Assembly: GCA_037013495.1 (NCBI GenBank)
Contig: CM072806.1
Location: 17,839,001 to 17,903,000 of the forward strand
Origin: Hippophae tibetana
Lineage: Eukaryota; Streptophyta; Magnoliopsida; Rosales; Elaeagnaceae
Direction of reading: 5' to 3'
DNA: 64,000 bases
The notes below the pieces were generated by a model. That model saw only the letters and a list, made by a program, of their open reading frames with translations. It had not been told where the DNA came from and did not search any database. Numbering within the stretch: position 1 is the first letter of the stretch; every line of letters starts with the position of its first letter. The position numbers and the translations under genes were made by a program. Shown here one piece after another: positions 34,596-46,800 of this stretch.

Positions 34596-35049
34596 AGGAA
34601 CGAGGAATATTGTTTTTTGTACATTTTTGCGAGAAAATTATGCTTTGGATGAAGAAGCTGCTTTACTGCTTCTCCCTAATAGTTTTCTCCTTTTTCCCGT
34701 ATGTTTTTCTTGATTCGGGTTGTTCTTTCACATTGACTCTGACCCAACAAGAACCATTAGTATTATTGTTATTATTATCTGGGTTAATTGAAATTGTAAA
34801 TTTTAATTAGTTGTACAAATATCTTCATATGAATAAATCATCTAGTTATCCAATTAATTTTATTTTTAATTTTTAATATAAAACATATATATATATATAT
34901 ATATATATTAAACGTTAAAAGTAAATATATTTTTATATTGTAACAAAATGAATATATTTTTTTTCTTTTTTAAAAAAATTAAAAATAAAATTCAAGTTAT
35001 TACATACAAAAAAAATATATATATATTCCTAAAAGTGGTTTGTGATTTG
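34596..35049. other. SAUR 3' region and AT-rich DNA
   Basis: The 3' untranslated region probably ends soon after GAATAAATC at 34829. A TA microsatellite follows at about 34884-34908, then A/T runs. Confidence 0.5.
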
Positions 35050-35830
35050 GTCCAAATACAATAAACTTATTATCGTGGGTCCTTTGTTCAAAGTTTAAGA
35101 GAGAAATACAAACAAGATAGTCAAAAGCAAGAAGAAGAATCTTTTGATTAGTATACCCAAAACAATACAAGCAATATCTTTCAATTTATAGCTACACAAG
35201 TAAACTCTCAACTAGTATAGATATTACACGTGGGCTAACAGCTGTAACATAAAGATACTCTAAGGAACAGTCAAAACTAACCACCTCTCAAATTGACCGT
35301 TGAGGAAGAACTGTAAAGATACTAAAAGCTTAATAAGTCAATTTGTCGCTTTGCTTAAAAGTTGAAACATGATTAATAACCAAATCACCCTTAAGAACTA
35401 AATCATAAATGAAGTGATGATTCACTTTTTATGCTTTGTATGAGCACGAATAGGGTTGTGAACAAGTACTTTAGCACTAATAACTTGAGAAGAGTAAGAG
35501 GATTAGAAAAAAAAGATATTCAATTTTGCAAGCAAGGAGTTAAGCCAAACTATTTCGACAAATGCTAATGCCATAGAATGAATGATATTCACTCTCAATA
35601 CTGCACCACCTTTTTTGCTTAGAGGATTTCAAAGAAATCAAACAATCTCCCAAATAAACACAAAATAAACAGTGCTCTTATGATCATACAATTAGCATCA
35701 CAAAATGAAACTATATCCATAATAGATGGTGTAGTAAACATGACAACAAAGTGAGAAATCCATTTCAAATATCTAAGAAACCTTTTACTAGCCAACTAAT
35801 GAACTATTCAAACACTATGAATGACAACTA
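35050..35830 (-). pseudogene. Ty1-copia RT end and RNase H, heavily decayed
   Basis: On the minus strand: RFLRYLKWISHFV (RT thumb, about 35790-35740), then WSS/LKSSKQK-like residues, ESEYHSFYGIS, NSLLAK-like WLNSLL, and VLVHNPIRAHTKH at about 35470-35430, then the tail toward 35300. The order is that of copia RT-RNase H. Nearly every block is in a different frame, so it is old. The DNA at 35050-35300 may be its 3' LTR. Confidence 0.6.
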
Positions 35831-38800
35831 AATATACTAGTCTCATTACAACAATGCATGTAAATTAAGAGTCTTAACAATTGGTAAACAATTTATATGA
35901 TATACAAATACACAAAGCAAATCCAAAAAAAAAACATAGTATAGAAAAAAGAGAAGACAACACTCATGAACTCAAGATTGTAACAAATCTTAATTAAAAA
36001 AAAAACATATGAAGCACAAGACAAGGAAGAGTATGCAAAGATAAACACTAAACAAAAGAAGACAAATATAAAGAATCACCTAGTAATATAGAGAATATGC
36101 ATTTTATATGATATAACATATGAATGATAAGACTAGAAAGAAAAATCTCAATACTTTAACATTACATAGTGAAATCATGTGACATGATACTTATGTAAAA
36201 AGACAAGAAGAAGCAAGTAAAAAGTAAGAAAAGCACATATAAAAGCATGTCAAAGAAACTAGTAGAAAAGAATACTACTAAAAGATCAAATAACCTTGCA
36301 TATTGAATGATACAATAGGAAAACCAATTAACATGCTATGTATAGAAAGAAGTAGTGAGAAAGATATACACAATAAACATACATTACATACTTCATAGAA
36401 TATATACCTAGAAAACATCATAAAAAAATCACACATGCAATCTACATTCAATCCTATAATGATGATAAGGCAATAAAGTATATACTTTAAGATAGAGATG
36501 TATAAAGAAAATAAGTATGAACATGAAAATAGGAATGATGCAATCGACACTAGTTTATGGAGATAAATAACCTCACAAAATAATAACAGCCTCGTCTACT
36601 GGAGCCAAAGACACAAACATACAAAGGTATGTGTATATGTCGATAGGACACTTGAATCAAACACCCAGATGGTAAAGCTTAAATAGGGTTGATCCACTCT
36701 GGTATCGTATAAAAGTTCCATAATTTGGAACAATTGCACTAATGTAAACAGAACTTCTGGCCACATAGGCATCTAGGAATTACAAGAGAGGTGGAAATGC
36801 GAATCCATGTAATCTTTTCACGAGCTCTTTTCCAACTTGGCTAAGCAGACCTCACAACATGAATTAAGTAATAGCATAACTAAAATAAAAACAACATTCT
36901 TAATTCAACACACCACAAAAACATGTAGCTAAGAAATAAGATTTGTTGTAAACAAACTATAAATAATGTACCTCATAGGCTTCTATCTAGGTTAGCAACA
37001 TGTATTAACATGGTAAACAACACACATAATATGAGTCAGACATTATAACACCTAATCTAAGAAGATTCAAGCTCATCCTCAATGCTTTATCACCATGTGA
37101 TGTTTTCGACTACTGATGGCTAAACCTTCTAACATGCATACATGTTATGAGCCCATAACACCTAACTAACACATGATGCATCAACATAGAGGCTTGTTAC
37201 CTATGCTCAACGTTGCAACCTCATAATACCCAATTGACACATGGTAGATGACCACTAGTCTCCTCATCTATATGATTTATTGCATTTTTACAACTGCCAA
37301 CTGACATATAGAAATTTAGCACTGAGAGATACTTTTCGAAATGATGTGGTTCTTCATTAGCCAATGAGCATTTTAACAACAATAAATCCTCACTCAATGT
37401 CATATTTTTTACACTTAACTTAGTGTTTTAGAAAATATGAGAAAGTTTCCTCTTTGATGTCCTACATCATATAGATACTAGACTATTACTTGAACCCACC
37501 ACTCAAAAGAAAGATGGACCAAGAATGGATCGAGAAAGTTTGGTGCTAAACGGGAAGAGTCTCCCCATAAATTATGGTTAAAGAAATAAAAAGGAAAATT
37601 TATAGAAAAATTCCAAACCTTTAGGACCTTCATCGACTCCTTGCTAGCCTTTCACTACTCATATCGTTGCCCATTGTAGCGAGCTTCGTTGGCCAGGGTG
37701 GAAAAGGTAATAGTTATACCTTGGCAAGGGTAATAACTATTACACACTTTCCACCTAAGGTGAAAAAGGGATGTTGAGTATCCAGTGAGCCCATGACAAG
37801 CCAACGATAAGAATGTCAGTGAACGAGCAAACTTGGTCATCATAGACCACACAAAAAATTTTAAAAACTAAAAAACATTGAGTCCCTATTGGAAAAAAAC
37901 AACCAACAAACAAATTTTCCAATGAGACACCATGATAACAAACAAAGTTCCTAACATGATAACATAACACGAAATACCCAAAAAATGCAAGCTATATGCA
38001 ATATATAAAAGTGAGTGTGTGTAACATGAAAATACAAAATTATGTAGTGATACTGTTTTAATCAACCTTACAAAGGAACGATAGGACTTACATATTTTTT
38101 ACTGTTGAACTTCTCGAAATAGTGTGTCCGAGGTATTTGATCTTTAAATTCACTTTTTTTTAACTTCAGGTAAAATCATCAATCTTTAATCATTTCAATG
38201 TAGTTTTCCTATGAGTTTTGCACTCTCTACACCATTGAGTAGATTGAGTCTCATTAATGAACAATAATGAGTTGGATCGAATGCTAGCTTTATCTATAAT
38301 TCCAAGAAAGCATCAAGTTTTATTGATCTAAAAGTTATTACAAAACTCAAGAGTGTTAGTATTGTGCTTAAAAAGTGATTTTGGGTACGTTCACTTCTTA
38401 AATTCATGGTTGTTGATCTCTTGACCCTTAGAAAATTGCATCCTTAAGTTGATCTATCAATTCATCAATTTGTGGTAAATTATACTTATTCTTAATTATT
38501 GTTTTGACGAAAATGAATATATTTTTTAAAATTCTATCTATATTCTTAACTAACAAAATATGTGCTTTCCTAAGCAAAGAACATAATCGAATAATGTCTC
38601 CAACATTCTATTCAATTGTGCCTTTAATTATTATCAATTAGAATCATATGTCAATATGCGATCTAATTGATGATGTACCCAAATATAACAAAAAATGATT
38701 TCAAGAGTGGAAAAAATCCAAGTAACTCTTTTGTTGGAGTTGATAATTTCTAGAGCTGATTTTTGAGTTTTTTCTTCCGTTTTGATTCGGTTACATGAAA

Positions 38801-38890
38801 AAATTATTTGCTTGACATGACATGGCTATTGACAATATAAAAAAACAAAAAGATAAAACAAGAATTGACGAACGAGTTGCTTTATGAAGA
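35831..38890. other. A-rich and LTR-like noncoding DNA
   Basis: 35830-36560 is A-rich without recognisable elements. 36580-38050 has the more even base use of LTRs; near 37150 and 37215 two imperfect copies of a CATAACACCTAACTAACACATG-like phrase lie about 65 bases apart. 37570-37760 resembles the part of gypsy LTRs around 4650-4830 in style only. No gene found. Confidence 0.35.
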
Positions 38891-39200
38891 TCCACTTGTA
38901 AAGTGAGACTTGAAGAGCAACTTATTTTTCCTTAGCTTGAATGAACTTAAGACCTTAGATTGATCTAGCCTCACTTGTTCAATATGACCAATAAGCAACT
39001 GTTACAATCGTGAGAAAAATCCTATATCTCGACAAAAATGTGAATATTATCAGTTGCTTTTATAAAGGACTTAATTATTTCTTTTGGATGAATAATTTGT
39101 AAAACATACATCTTTTCCATAAAATCAAAATGCGGCTAATTATGGTGAACATGATGATACGACCTATATTTTGTGACACCATCCGAAACAATGTCTAAAT
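38891..39200 (-). pseudogene. Decayed copy of the gypsy 5' internal region
   Basis: Aligns with 2700-2960: TGTTCAAT, CAAC-GTTACAATCGTGAGAAA, TCCTATATCTCGACAAAAATG and TATTATCAGTTG occur in the same order, followed by a GATGATACGACCTAT word. It is a second, older copy of that element; no primer-binding site remains beside it. Confidence 0.5.
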
Positions 39201-41370
39201 TTTTCATTCTGTTGAAGTAAAGAAAATCAATCTTTTCAACTATACCCCCAAAACTTATAACAATAAAAATAACACTTTAATAATATTGAACGTATTTTAA
39301 TCGGATGACACTCAACATTAAATGAGTGTAACTGAGTGGAGTTCAATTTACATAATATCTAATTAAACGTATTTCAAAATGAAATTATATTTTTTTTAAG
39401 TGAAAATGGTATAAAAATATACTAATTTTATAATTATATATTTTAAAGTAATTATTTTTATTATTTTCTTAAAATATTTTTAGTTGGTTTTTTAATATCA
39501 TGTGATGCAAATGTACAATAAAATATAATTGCAATTATTATTTGGGTTGTTTCCCTTCAGTTTATTTTGGTCGTATTTACATGTAATTGTCTGATTTGCA
39601 TGTTGTCTCCGTTTAATTAAACAATTTACCAACGAAATTGTATAAAATGAACTTTTTTATCGACAAAAAACTACATAGAATGTTTTGTTAGTAGCAAGAT
39701 AATTAGTTACTTGTTTATAAACGAAAGCTCCGCTACTTAAAAATTACATATATCAATAAAATAACATAGTATAATTAACCTATTTAAAATTGGTGGAATT
39801 TATGTATAATTGGATTGAGTTTTGTTAGGAAAGAGTAATTCATTTATCAGGGACACATTTTTACATTTTTATATTTATATGATATTATTATATAATGTGA
39901 CAATTTACTTATTTTTTATATTTTAAATCAAAAGTTGATTCTTCTAATATTTTAGTTTCATGTTAAATGGTTTTTGACAAAATTTAAAAGGAAATTATTA
40001 ATTTTACTTTTTTCTTTAGCATTTTTCGCGTGTAAAAAATGAGTAACGATATAATTTTAAGTTTTGTTAAAAGCTATTAAGGATTAAAAATAAAAATAAT
40101 AAACAACTAATTTAAAATGTGATAAATTAGATTAAATTATTTATTGTTATAATGATAGGGAGATAAATGTATCACATTCAAAATAAACCCAACTAATGTA
40201 TCTAAAATTTGAAAAAACATAAAGCAACCAAAAAGTACTAAAACCCAATTTTGTTACTACAAATTAAGAACATAGTGAAGTAGAAGAAAGATAAATTGTA
40301 CTTGGAAGAGCTGTTCTATATATTAGTAGCAGTGACACAACACAGGGCAGCCCTTCGATTGCACCACTTGTAAAATTTGGATATGCTAATTTAAATTCCT
40401 GTTAGTCTCAAAAGTAGAAAACTACTGGTGGAAGAAAACAAAACATTACCGACATATATTGATGATTAAAATCAAAATGATTTTTCTTAACTTACAAGTC
40501 ACAAGAAGGAACTTTTGACCTGTTTGTCCTCATCGATCGGACCCATGACATGTTAGAAAATTCGAGAAAAGTTAATTTGGAATTATTTTGAGTAGGTATC
40601 ATTTTCTATGGTAGATTGGTAAGTTTAAAATTCTATTTAGATGAAAGAAAAATTAATTAAAAGATCTTTGGATTGAAAACTATAAAAAGTAAATGGATGT
40701 GTGCCTGTTTCATGTGCATATATAAATATCTTTTTATTTGAATTTTAAAAGGGAGAATAAATCAAGCATACGGATAATTTCTATTGGATATGAATTTGAT
40801 TTATTTTGATTTTGATTTTTCATCTATATTATATGAATGTATTTTTTATTAAAATCGAAAGTTGATCAAACAAATTAATAATTATTATTCAAATTAAGTT
40901 AGAATTAAACACGCAACGGTGATATTTACATCATTAATTATAAAATATATTATTAAAAATAACATCCTAAACATCCCGTCATAAAAACAAACAGAAATGT
41001 AAATACTAACCGACAAACTTGTAAGCTATTGTATTATTATCCTTTCTCAGAAATAAAAACTGATATTTGCAAAAATATGTGAGTTTTGTATTTCTCAAAA
41101 TGGTTGATTTTTGAAGTTGTGAAATAACGAATTTTGTATTTATCAAGTGGTGAATTTTATTTTCACATAAAAGTGAATTTTATAATTGTTAAATAAAATA
41201 TTTTGTATTAATTAATTTTGAATTATTTAATTATTTTTTATTATTAAAGTTGGTATTTTTTAAAATATGAATTGGAACTTGCTTTTGAAAAAAACAATAA
41301 TTTCAACACTTAGAAAATTAATTTTGGTTAGTTTTATGAAATTGGTGTATCTAACAAGTTAATGCTTTTA
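39201..41370. other. AT-rich intergenic DNA
   Basis: No gene, LTR boundary or RNA recognised. A GC-richer patch at 40325-40375 (GCAGCCCTTCGATTGCACC) gives no convincing exon. 41080-41260 has loose repeats of GTGAATTTT and TTTTGTATT. Confidence 0.5.
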
Positions 41371-42612
41371 AGTTTGAAAAAATTATATATAATATTTGTT
41401 GAACTTAAAATTTGACAAGTTTAAACTTTTGTTGAGACAAAGTTTTGAAATATGTCTAAATAAGGGACAACTACAAGTATTTAATTATTTTTATCAATGG
41501 TACAACCAAGTACAATTATTAGCATTTGTTAGAAGCAAGAACTAATTTATAGAGAAATTTATTCCTATAAGATTGGAGTTGAAAATCATATCAACAAAAG
41601 GATTAACGTGCTAAGAAATAGTGATCAAGAAAGTAATGGGACACCATTTGATGAAATGTGTACAACATATAAGACTATGAATGTTGACTATTTTCGTGCA
41701 CAAAATATTTACTTGTAAACTTGTTTTTGAGTATGTTATTAAATCTATCAAGTCTACTAAAGATGTATGGAATGTATTTACTCTTGCTCATAAGAGAACT
41801 TTCTAAGTAAAACAAACAAAATTGAGATTGCTAACATTTGAGTTTGATTCATTAAAATGAGCAACACTAGAACTTTTGGTTAATTCTATTATCTCTTTTG
41901 TTATATCACAAATGCTTGTTGTAACCTTGGTGAGAAAATTCCACAACCAATACAAGTACACAAACTCTTAATCTCCATAACAACAGACTATAAGATGAAA
42001 ATTACAACGATAGAGGAAAGAAAGAATGTGGACACACTAAATATTGATGAACTTGTCGAGTCAATCCAAACCTATGAGTTTACTCTTGATCCACCCAAGA
42101 AGATGATGTGGAATTCAAAAGCTCCAAAACAGAAATATCTGATAGTGATGAGGATATGAATGATGAGTCATTAGTCTTGCTAGCACACAAATTGAAGAAG
42201 TTTTTGGAAAAGAAGGATCAACAAAATAATCAATCTAACAAGGGATACTCTAGTTATTCGAGGGACTAAAAGTCAAGGGAAATAAAGCCTCCTAGCTTTG
42301 ATGGTAAGAAAGCTAAGCTCACTAATCCTCAATGTTATACTTGTGAAGGATTTGGTCATATTTCTATAGAATGTACAAACAATAAAAATAAATTTGGAAA
42401 AACCTTTAATGTTACACTTAATGACATAGAAAGTGAGCAAGATAATGCTAGTAACTCAAAAGATGATGACATTAACTATCATGTCTTCACCGCAACTACC
42501 AAAGCACACTACAATGACTATGATTCTAGCTCGGATGAAGAAAATGAGAAAGTAAACTCTTATTTCTTATTCTCTAAGTTTAATGTATCGAATTATAAGG
42601 AACTATTTTTAT
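41371..42612 (+). pseudogene. Copia (SIRE-like) gag fragment, copy A
   Basis: Parallel to copy B but shortened. Residues such as TKLRLLTFEFDS-like, ATTYKTMNVDYF, ELVESIQTYEFTLDPPKK and SDSDEDMNDESLVLLAHKLK are readable in scattered frames, and the zinc knuckle CYTCEGFGHISIEC lies at about 42332-42373. At about 41752 it jumps from DNA that matches 47990 in copy B to DNA that matches 49133, so the LTR end, primer-binding site and gag start are missing here. It ends near 42612, where copy B begins. Confidence 0.65.
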
Positions 42613-42628
42613 TGAATTTGTGTTTTTC

Positions 42629-42699
42629 AGTTTAAAAAATTCATATATAATATTTGTTAAAGTTAAAATTTGACAAGTTTAAACTTTTATTGAGACAAA
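42629..42699 (+). mobile_element. Copia copy B, part left of the chromovirus
   Basis: AAAATTTGACAAGTTTAAAC and TGAGACAAA match 41405-41441 at the start of copy A. The chromovirus interrupts it here. Confidence 0.65.
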
Positions 42700-42890
42700 T
42701 GTCACGACCTTATTTTTCAAGTAGCGATCGTGCGGCACTTAGCACCGTCTGTTGCACTAAGCCTGCCTTTGAATCCGAATGAAACTCCAAAGAGACTAGA
42801 GAGAGAGTTTGCAAAGAATGCTTTGTATTGCTCTAGAGAGAGATTATCTTACAATTTCCCAAGGATGAATGCAAATGAAGACCAAGTGGT

Positions 42891-42900
42891 CTATTTATAG
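42891..42900 (-). promoter_or_regulatory. TATA box in chromovirus 3' LTR
   Basis: Minus-strand CTATAAATAG; its twin in the 5' LTR is at 47204-47213. Confidence 0.7.
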
Positions 42901-43119
42901 TGTGGCTTCTAAGCTTAAGAATATGCCACCACTTTCTAGAGTTTTCCTAGTCTAGAATGTACAAGAGAATTCTAGAATTATGTACAATATGCCACAAGGG
43001 TCTAAGACCTTCTAGCCAACTCTAGAGTCTTCTAGGTTTGTCTAGTTCCTTAATGCACCTTCCGGGATGTTCCATAAGCTTCCAGCAGCTTCTACATCAT
43101 TCCCGAACCATCCGGCACG

Positions 43120-43132
43120 TTCTAGAACATTC
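43120..43132 (-). promoter_or_regulatory. Heat-shock element, perfect trimer, 3' LTR
   Basis: TTCTAGAACATTC fits the alternating TTCnnGAAnnTTC consensus exactly; partial elements stand nearby (TTCCCGAA at 43100 and GAACATTC at 43165). Confidence 0.6.
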
Positions 43133-43325
43133 CAGCCCATTCTAGCACTCTCCAGCGTGCTCTAGAACATTCTAGGGTCTTCTAGCTTGAGTTGAGTCCA
43201 TCCAACTCTAGCTCTTTCTAGACATCTCTAGGCAACTCTAGAACTTTCCATGTAGAATAGTCTAGATCCTTTAGGCATCCCTCATTTGTTTGGATTTTTA
43301 GGGACAATATGAGCGAGACATGACA

Positions 43326-43340
43326 CCCTCCCCCACTCAA
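43326..43340 (-). other. Chromovirus polypurine tract
   Basis: Minus-strand TTGAGTGGGGGAGGG runs straight into the 3' LTR start. Confidence 0.8.
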
Positions 43341-43885
43341 GTTCGCGACGCCCTCGTCGCGCCTTCAAGCTTGAACCTTTCTATGTCATCTTTGAATTGC
43401 CACAAAGAGTCCTCAGGTTCCCAGCTTGCTTCTACATCCGGAGCGTTCTTCCATTTGACCAAGTATTCCCAATAACTTGGTACACCTCTACGCCGGATCA
43501 CGCGATCCGACAAGATTGAGTCCACTTCCTTGTCAAAGGAGGTTACCACTGCGGTAGGCGCCCTCTTGGATTCCCCCCTACTCATGTCTTCCTTGTCTCC
43601 ATGGAAGAGTTTCAACATACTTACATGAAAGACCGGATAGATTTTAAGCTTTGCAGGGAGTTGTAGCTTGTACGACACCTTACCAACTTTCTTCAGGACG
43701 GGAAATGGTCCCTCGTATTTCCATACCAACCCCTTATGAACCTTCCGCAAGGACTTGAATTGTTGGGGCAACAATTTGACAAGGACCAAATCGCCTTCTT
43801 GAAATTCCACCAACCTCCGTTTCTTGTCAGCCCACTTCTTCATCTTCTTAGATGCCTTATTCAAATAGGCTCGGGCCAACTCCGC
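43337..43885 (-). pseudogene. Integrase tail and chromodomain, after an in-frame stop
   Basis: The frame of the polyprotein continues beyond the TAA at 43888-43886 without any shift: ARAYLNKASKKMKKWADKKR, DLVLVKLLPQQFK, WKYEGPFPVLKKVG (the GPY/F module), YPVFHVSMLK, and the chromodomain SILSDRVIRRRGVPSYWEYL, VKWKNAPDVEASWEPE. The chromodomain keeps the aromatic and WEP features of chromovirus integrases, which steer insertion to chromatin marks. Unless the stop is read through, or the tail is made by internal initiation, it would not be joined to the integrase. Confidence 0.85.
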
Positions 43886-46800
43886 TTATTCGTGCCAGGC
43901 CTTGGCAAATTTGAAGGCAGCAGGGCTCTTCCCTTCATAACTCGTAGCCAAGGCATGGGGAGTCATGGGTTGCTGCCCCATGACGATCTCGAAGGGACTT
44001 TTAGCGGTAGACTCGCTCCGTTGTAAGTTGTAAGAGAATTGGGCTACATCTAACAGCTTCGCCCAATCCTGCTGATTAGCACTCACAAAGTGCCTGAGAT
44101 ATAACTCCAGCAACGCGTTGGCATGCTCCGTTTGTCCATCACTTTGTGGGTGAAAGCTTGTGGAGAAATTCAAGTCTGATCCCAACAGCTTGAATAGTTC
44201 CGTCCAAAATTTCCCCGTGAATCGTGGGTCTCGATCACTCACGATATTGGAAGGAATTACCCAATGCTTCACAACATTCTTGAGGAACAAACGTGCCGTC
44301 TCATCTGCTGTGCAGTCCGTTGAGGCAGGTATGAATGTTGCGTATTTGCTGAAGCGGTCGATGATGACAATAATGCTACCAAAGTTTTCTGATTTTGGCA
44401 GACAAGTTATGAAATCCATAGAGACACTTTCCCATGGTCTCTCTGGAATAGGCAGCGGCTCTAGCAAACCTCCGGGTGCATGCTGCTCTATCTTGTCCTG
44501 TTGGCACACAAGACAAGTCTGTACATAAGCTTTGACATCATCCCGAAGTTGAGGCCAATAGTAGATTGACTTGATCAAAGCAAGGGTGCGCCTCATTCCT
44601 GGGTGTCCAGCCCATAAGGAATCATGGCACTCCTTGATAAGCTCTTTCCTTAAGCTCCCCCATTTTGGCACGAAGATTCGATTCTGCTTGGCATAGAGTA
44701 GTCCATCACTCAGCCAAAATCGTCTCGTCTTTCCTTCCTTGATGAGGCCAAGGAGGTTTTGGGCAAGGGCATCATGCTCCAACCCTTCTTTGATCCTTTC
44801 CAGCAAAGGACTACTTGGCCTACTCAAGGCTGCTAGCTCCGTCTTTTCACTTGGTGGATCAGCCACAACACTTCTGCTGCGTGACTCTGATTTTTCCACC
44901 TGATAATGACTCATTGTTGGTGGTCTTGTGTCAAGATCCAACTCAACTTTGTGGTTCACCTCCCTCCTTGGAGGTAACTGTTGGGGCAATGCATCCGACA
45001 TCACCTCATGGGACTTATCTAGAACAGCTTGCACTTCCGTTGGCAAGCTTGGCTTTGGTGACGCCTCAAACATCACCTCATGGGACTTCTCTAGGACAGC
45101 TTGCACTTCCGTTGGCAAGCTTGGCTTTGGTGACGCCTCAAACATCACCTTATGGGACTTATCTGAGACAACTTGCACTTCGGTCAGCAAGCTTGGCTTT
45201 GGTGACTCCTCCTCCCCGTCGTATTCTTTTGAGATGGTAAGATAACTCTCTTCGTCCCTCTTCAACCCCTTCTTGAATTGAAGTGCCGAGAGAGCTTGGG
45301 TAGTAGGTTTAGTGGTCCTTTCCGTCGGTACCACACATGCTTTCGCACCATCCATGATACACATAGAGTTTGAGCAAGGCACCAAGAAAGCTCTTACCTG
45401 GTCCAAAAACTCCATGCCGAACACAACAGAGAAGTCATCCATGGGTGCCACTGATAAGTCCACTTGGCCAGTCCAAGCACCAAGACTGACCTTAACTCCA
45501 CGAGCAACTCCATGCAATGGTAGTGCCGCTGAGTTAACCGCTTTGAGAGATCCCCCTCCATTGACAACCTTTAGGCCAAGTCGCTTTGCTTCCTCCACTG
45601 AAACAAAGTTATGAGATGCACCAATGTCGACCAAAGCCTTGGCGACCTTCCCATTGATGGCTGCATCTACATACATTAAGCCTTTTGGGGTCTTTGGGGC
45701 GCTCTGCAATGCACCAAGTAAGCGCAAAGAACCCATCTTTGCACCTTCGTCCGACTCGCTTCCATCTTGATCATGAGTGGAAGCAACCAAGGCACTCAAT
45801 GCCTTTCTTTTTGGACATTCACGTGCCCAATGCGGTCCGTCACATATGAAGCACGTCACCCGGGGCTTCGAGGCATTCTGATCCTCCTTCTCCTTCCCCT
45901 TATCTCGTGGCTTGAATGAGGAATTGTATTTATGGTTTTTAGAACCCTGAATTTTGACATGGCCTCCACCATTCTTTCCTCCACTAAACTTTTTATCTGA
46001 GGCTTTAGAGCCCTCCTTGTTTGTGGAGTAGTCAATAAAGCTTTCTGCAGTTGCGATGGCCGAAGATAAGTCTTGGACACCACGTCGCTTGAGCTCCAAA
46101 TTAGCCCATGATTGGAGACCGTCCATGAACAAGAATAGGGCATCCTTGTCCGATGTGTCGGGGACTTCTAGCAGCAAGGTTGTGAACTCCTTCACATAAT
46201 CCCTTATGCTACCCGTTTGCTTCAATCGTCGCAAACGACCTCTTGCCTCCTCCTCAGCATTAACGGGGAAGAACTGCATTTTGAACTCCCTTTTGAAGTC
46301 ATCAAAGGTATCAATTGTGCAAACTCCTCGTTGCACATCTCCATGCCTCCGTCTCCACCACAACATCGCAGTGTCGGATAAATACATGGCTGCAGTTCGG
46401 ATCTTGCTGGCATGGTCCGTTATGCCAGTAGCCTCAAAGTATTGTTCTAGCCCCCATAGGAAGTTCTCCACTTCCCTAGCGTTCCTAACACCATTGAAGG
46501 TCTTAGGCTTGGGAACATCTACCCTCTTAGCTTCAATGATGGTGGTTGCGCTAGTCCCCGCGGCCATAGCCCGCTTACATAGAGCTAGATCACCACCCAT
46601 ATCTTCCATTCTAAGCAACACATTAGCAAGTTCTCTTTGGACAAGATCCCTTACCTTGGCAAGTTCCGCCTTTAGCCCATCAATCTCTTGCCTTAATCCA
46701 CCATCTAGCTCGTTGAGGGACATCTTAATCGCTGCATGGATTTCCACATCCTCGGCCTCCAAGCCATTGCAACGCTCCTCTAAGTTGTCCACCCGATCGA

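Larger units (their letters stand above)
42700..43325 (-). repeat. Chromovirus 3' LTR
   Basis: Lies after the polypurine tract in the element's sense. Rich in TCTAGA, TTCTAG and TTCC words. 618 of 626 bases agree with the 5' LTR. Confidence 0.93.
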
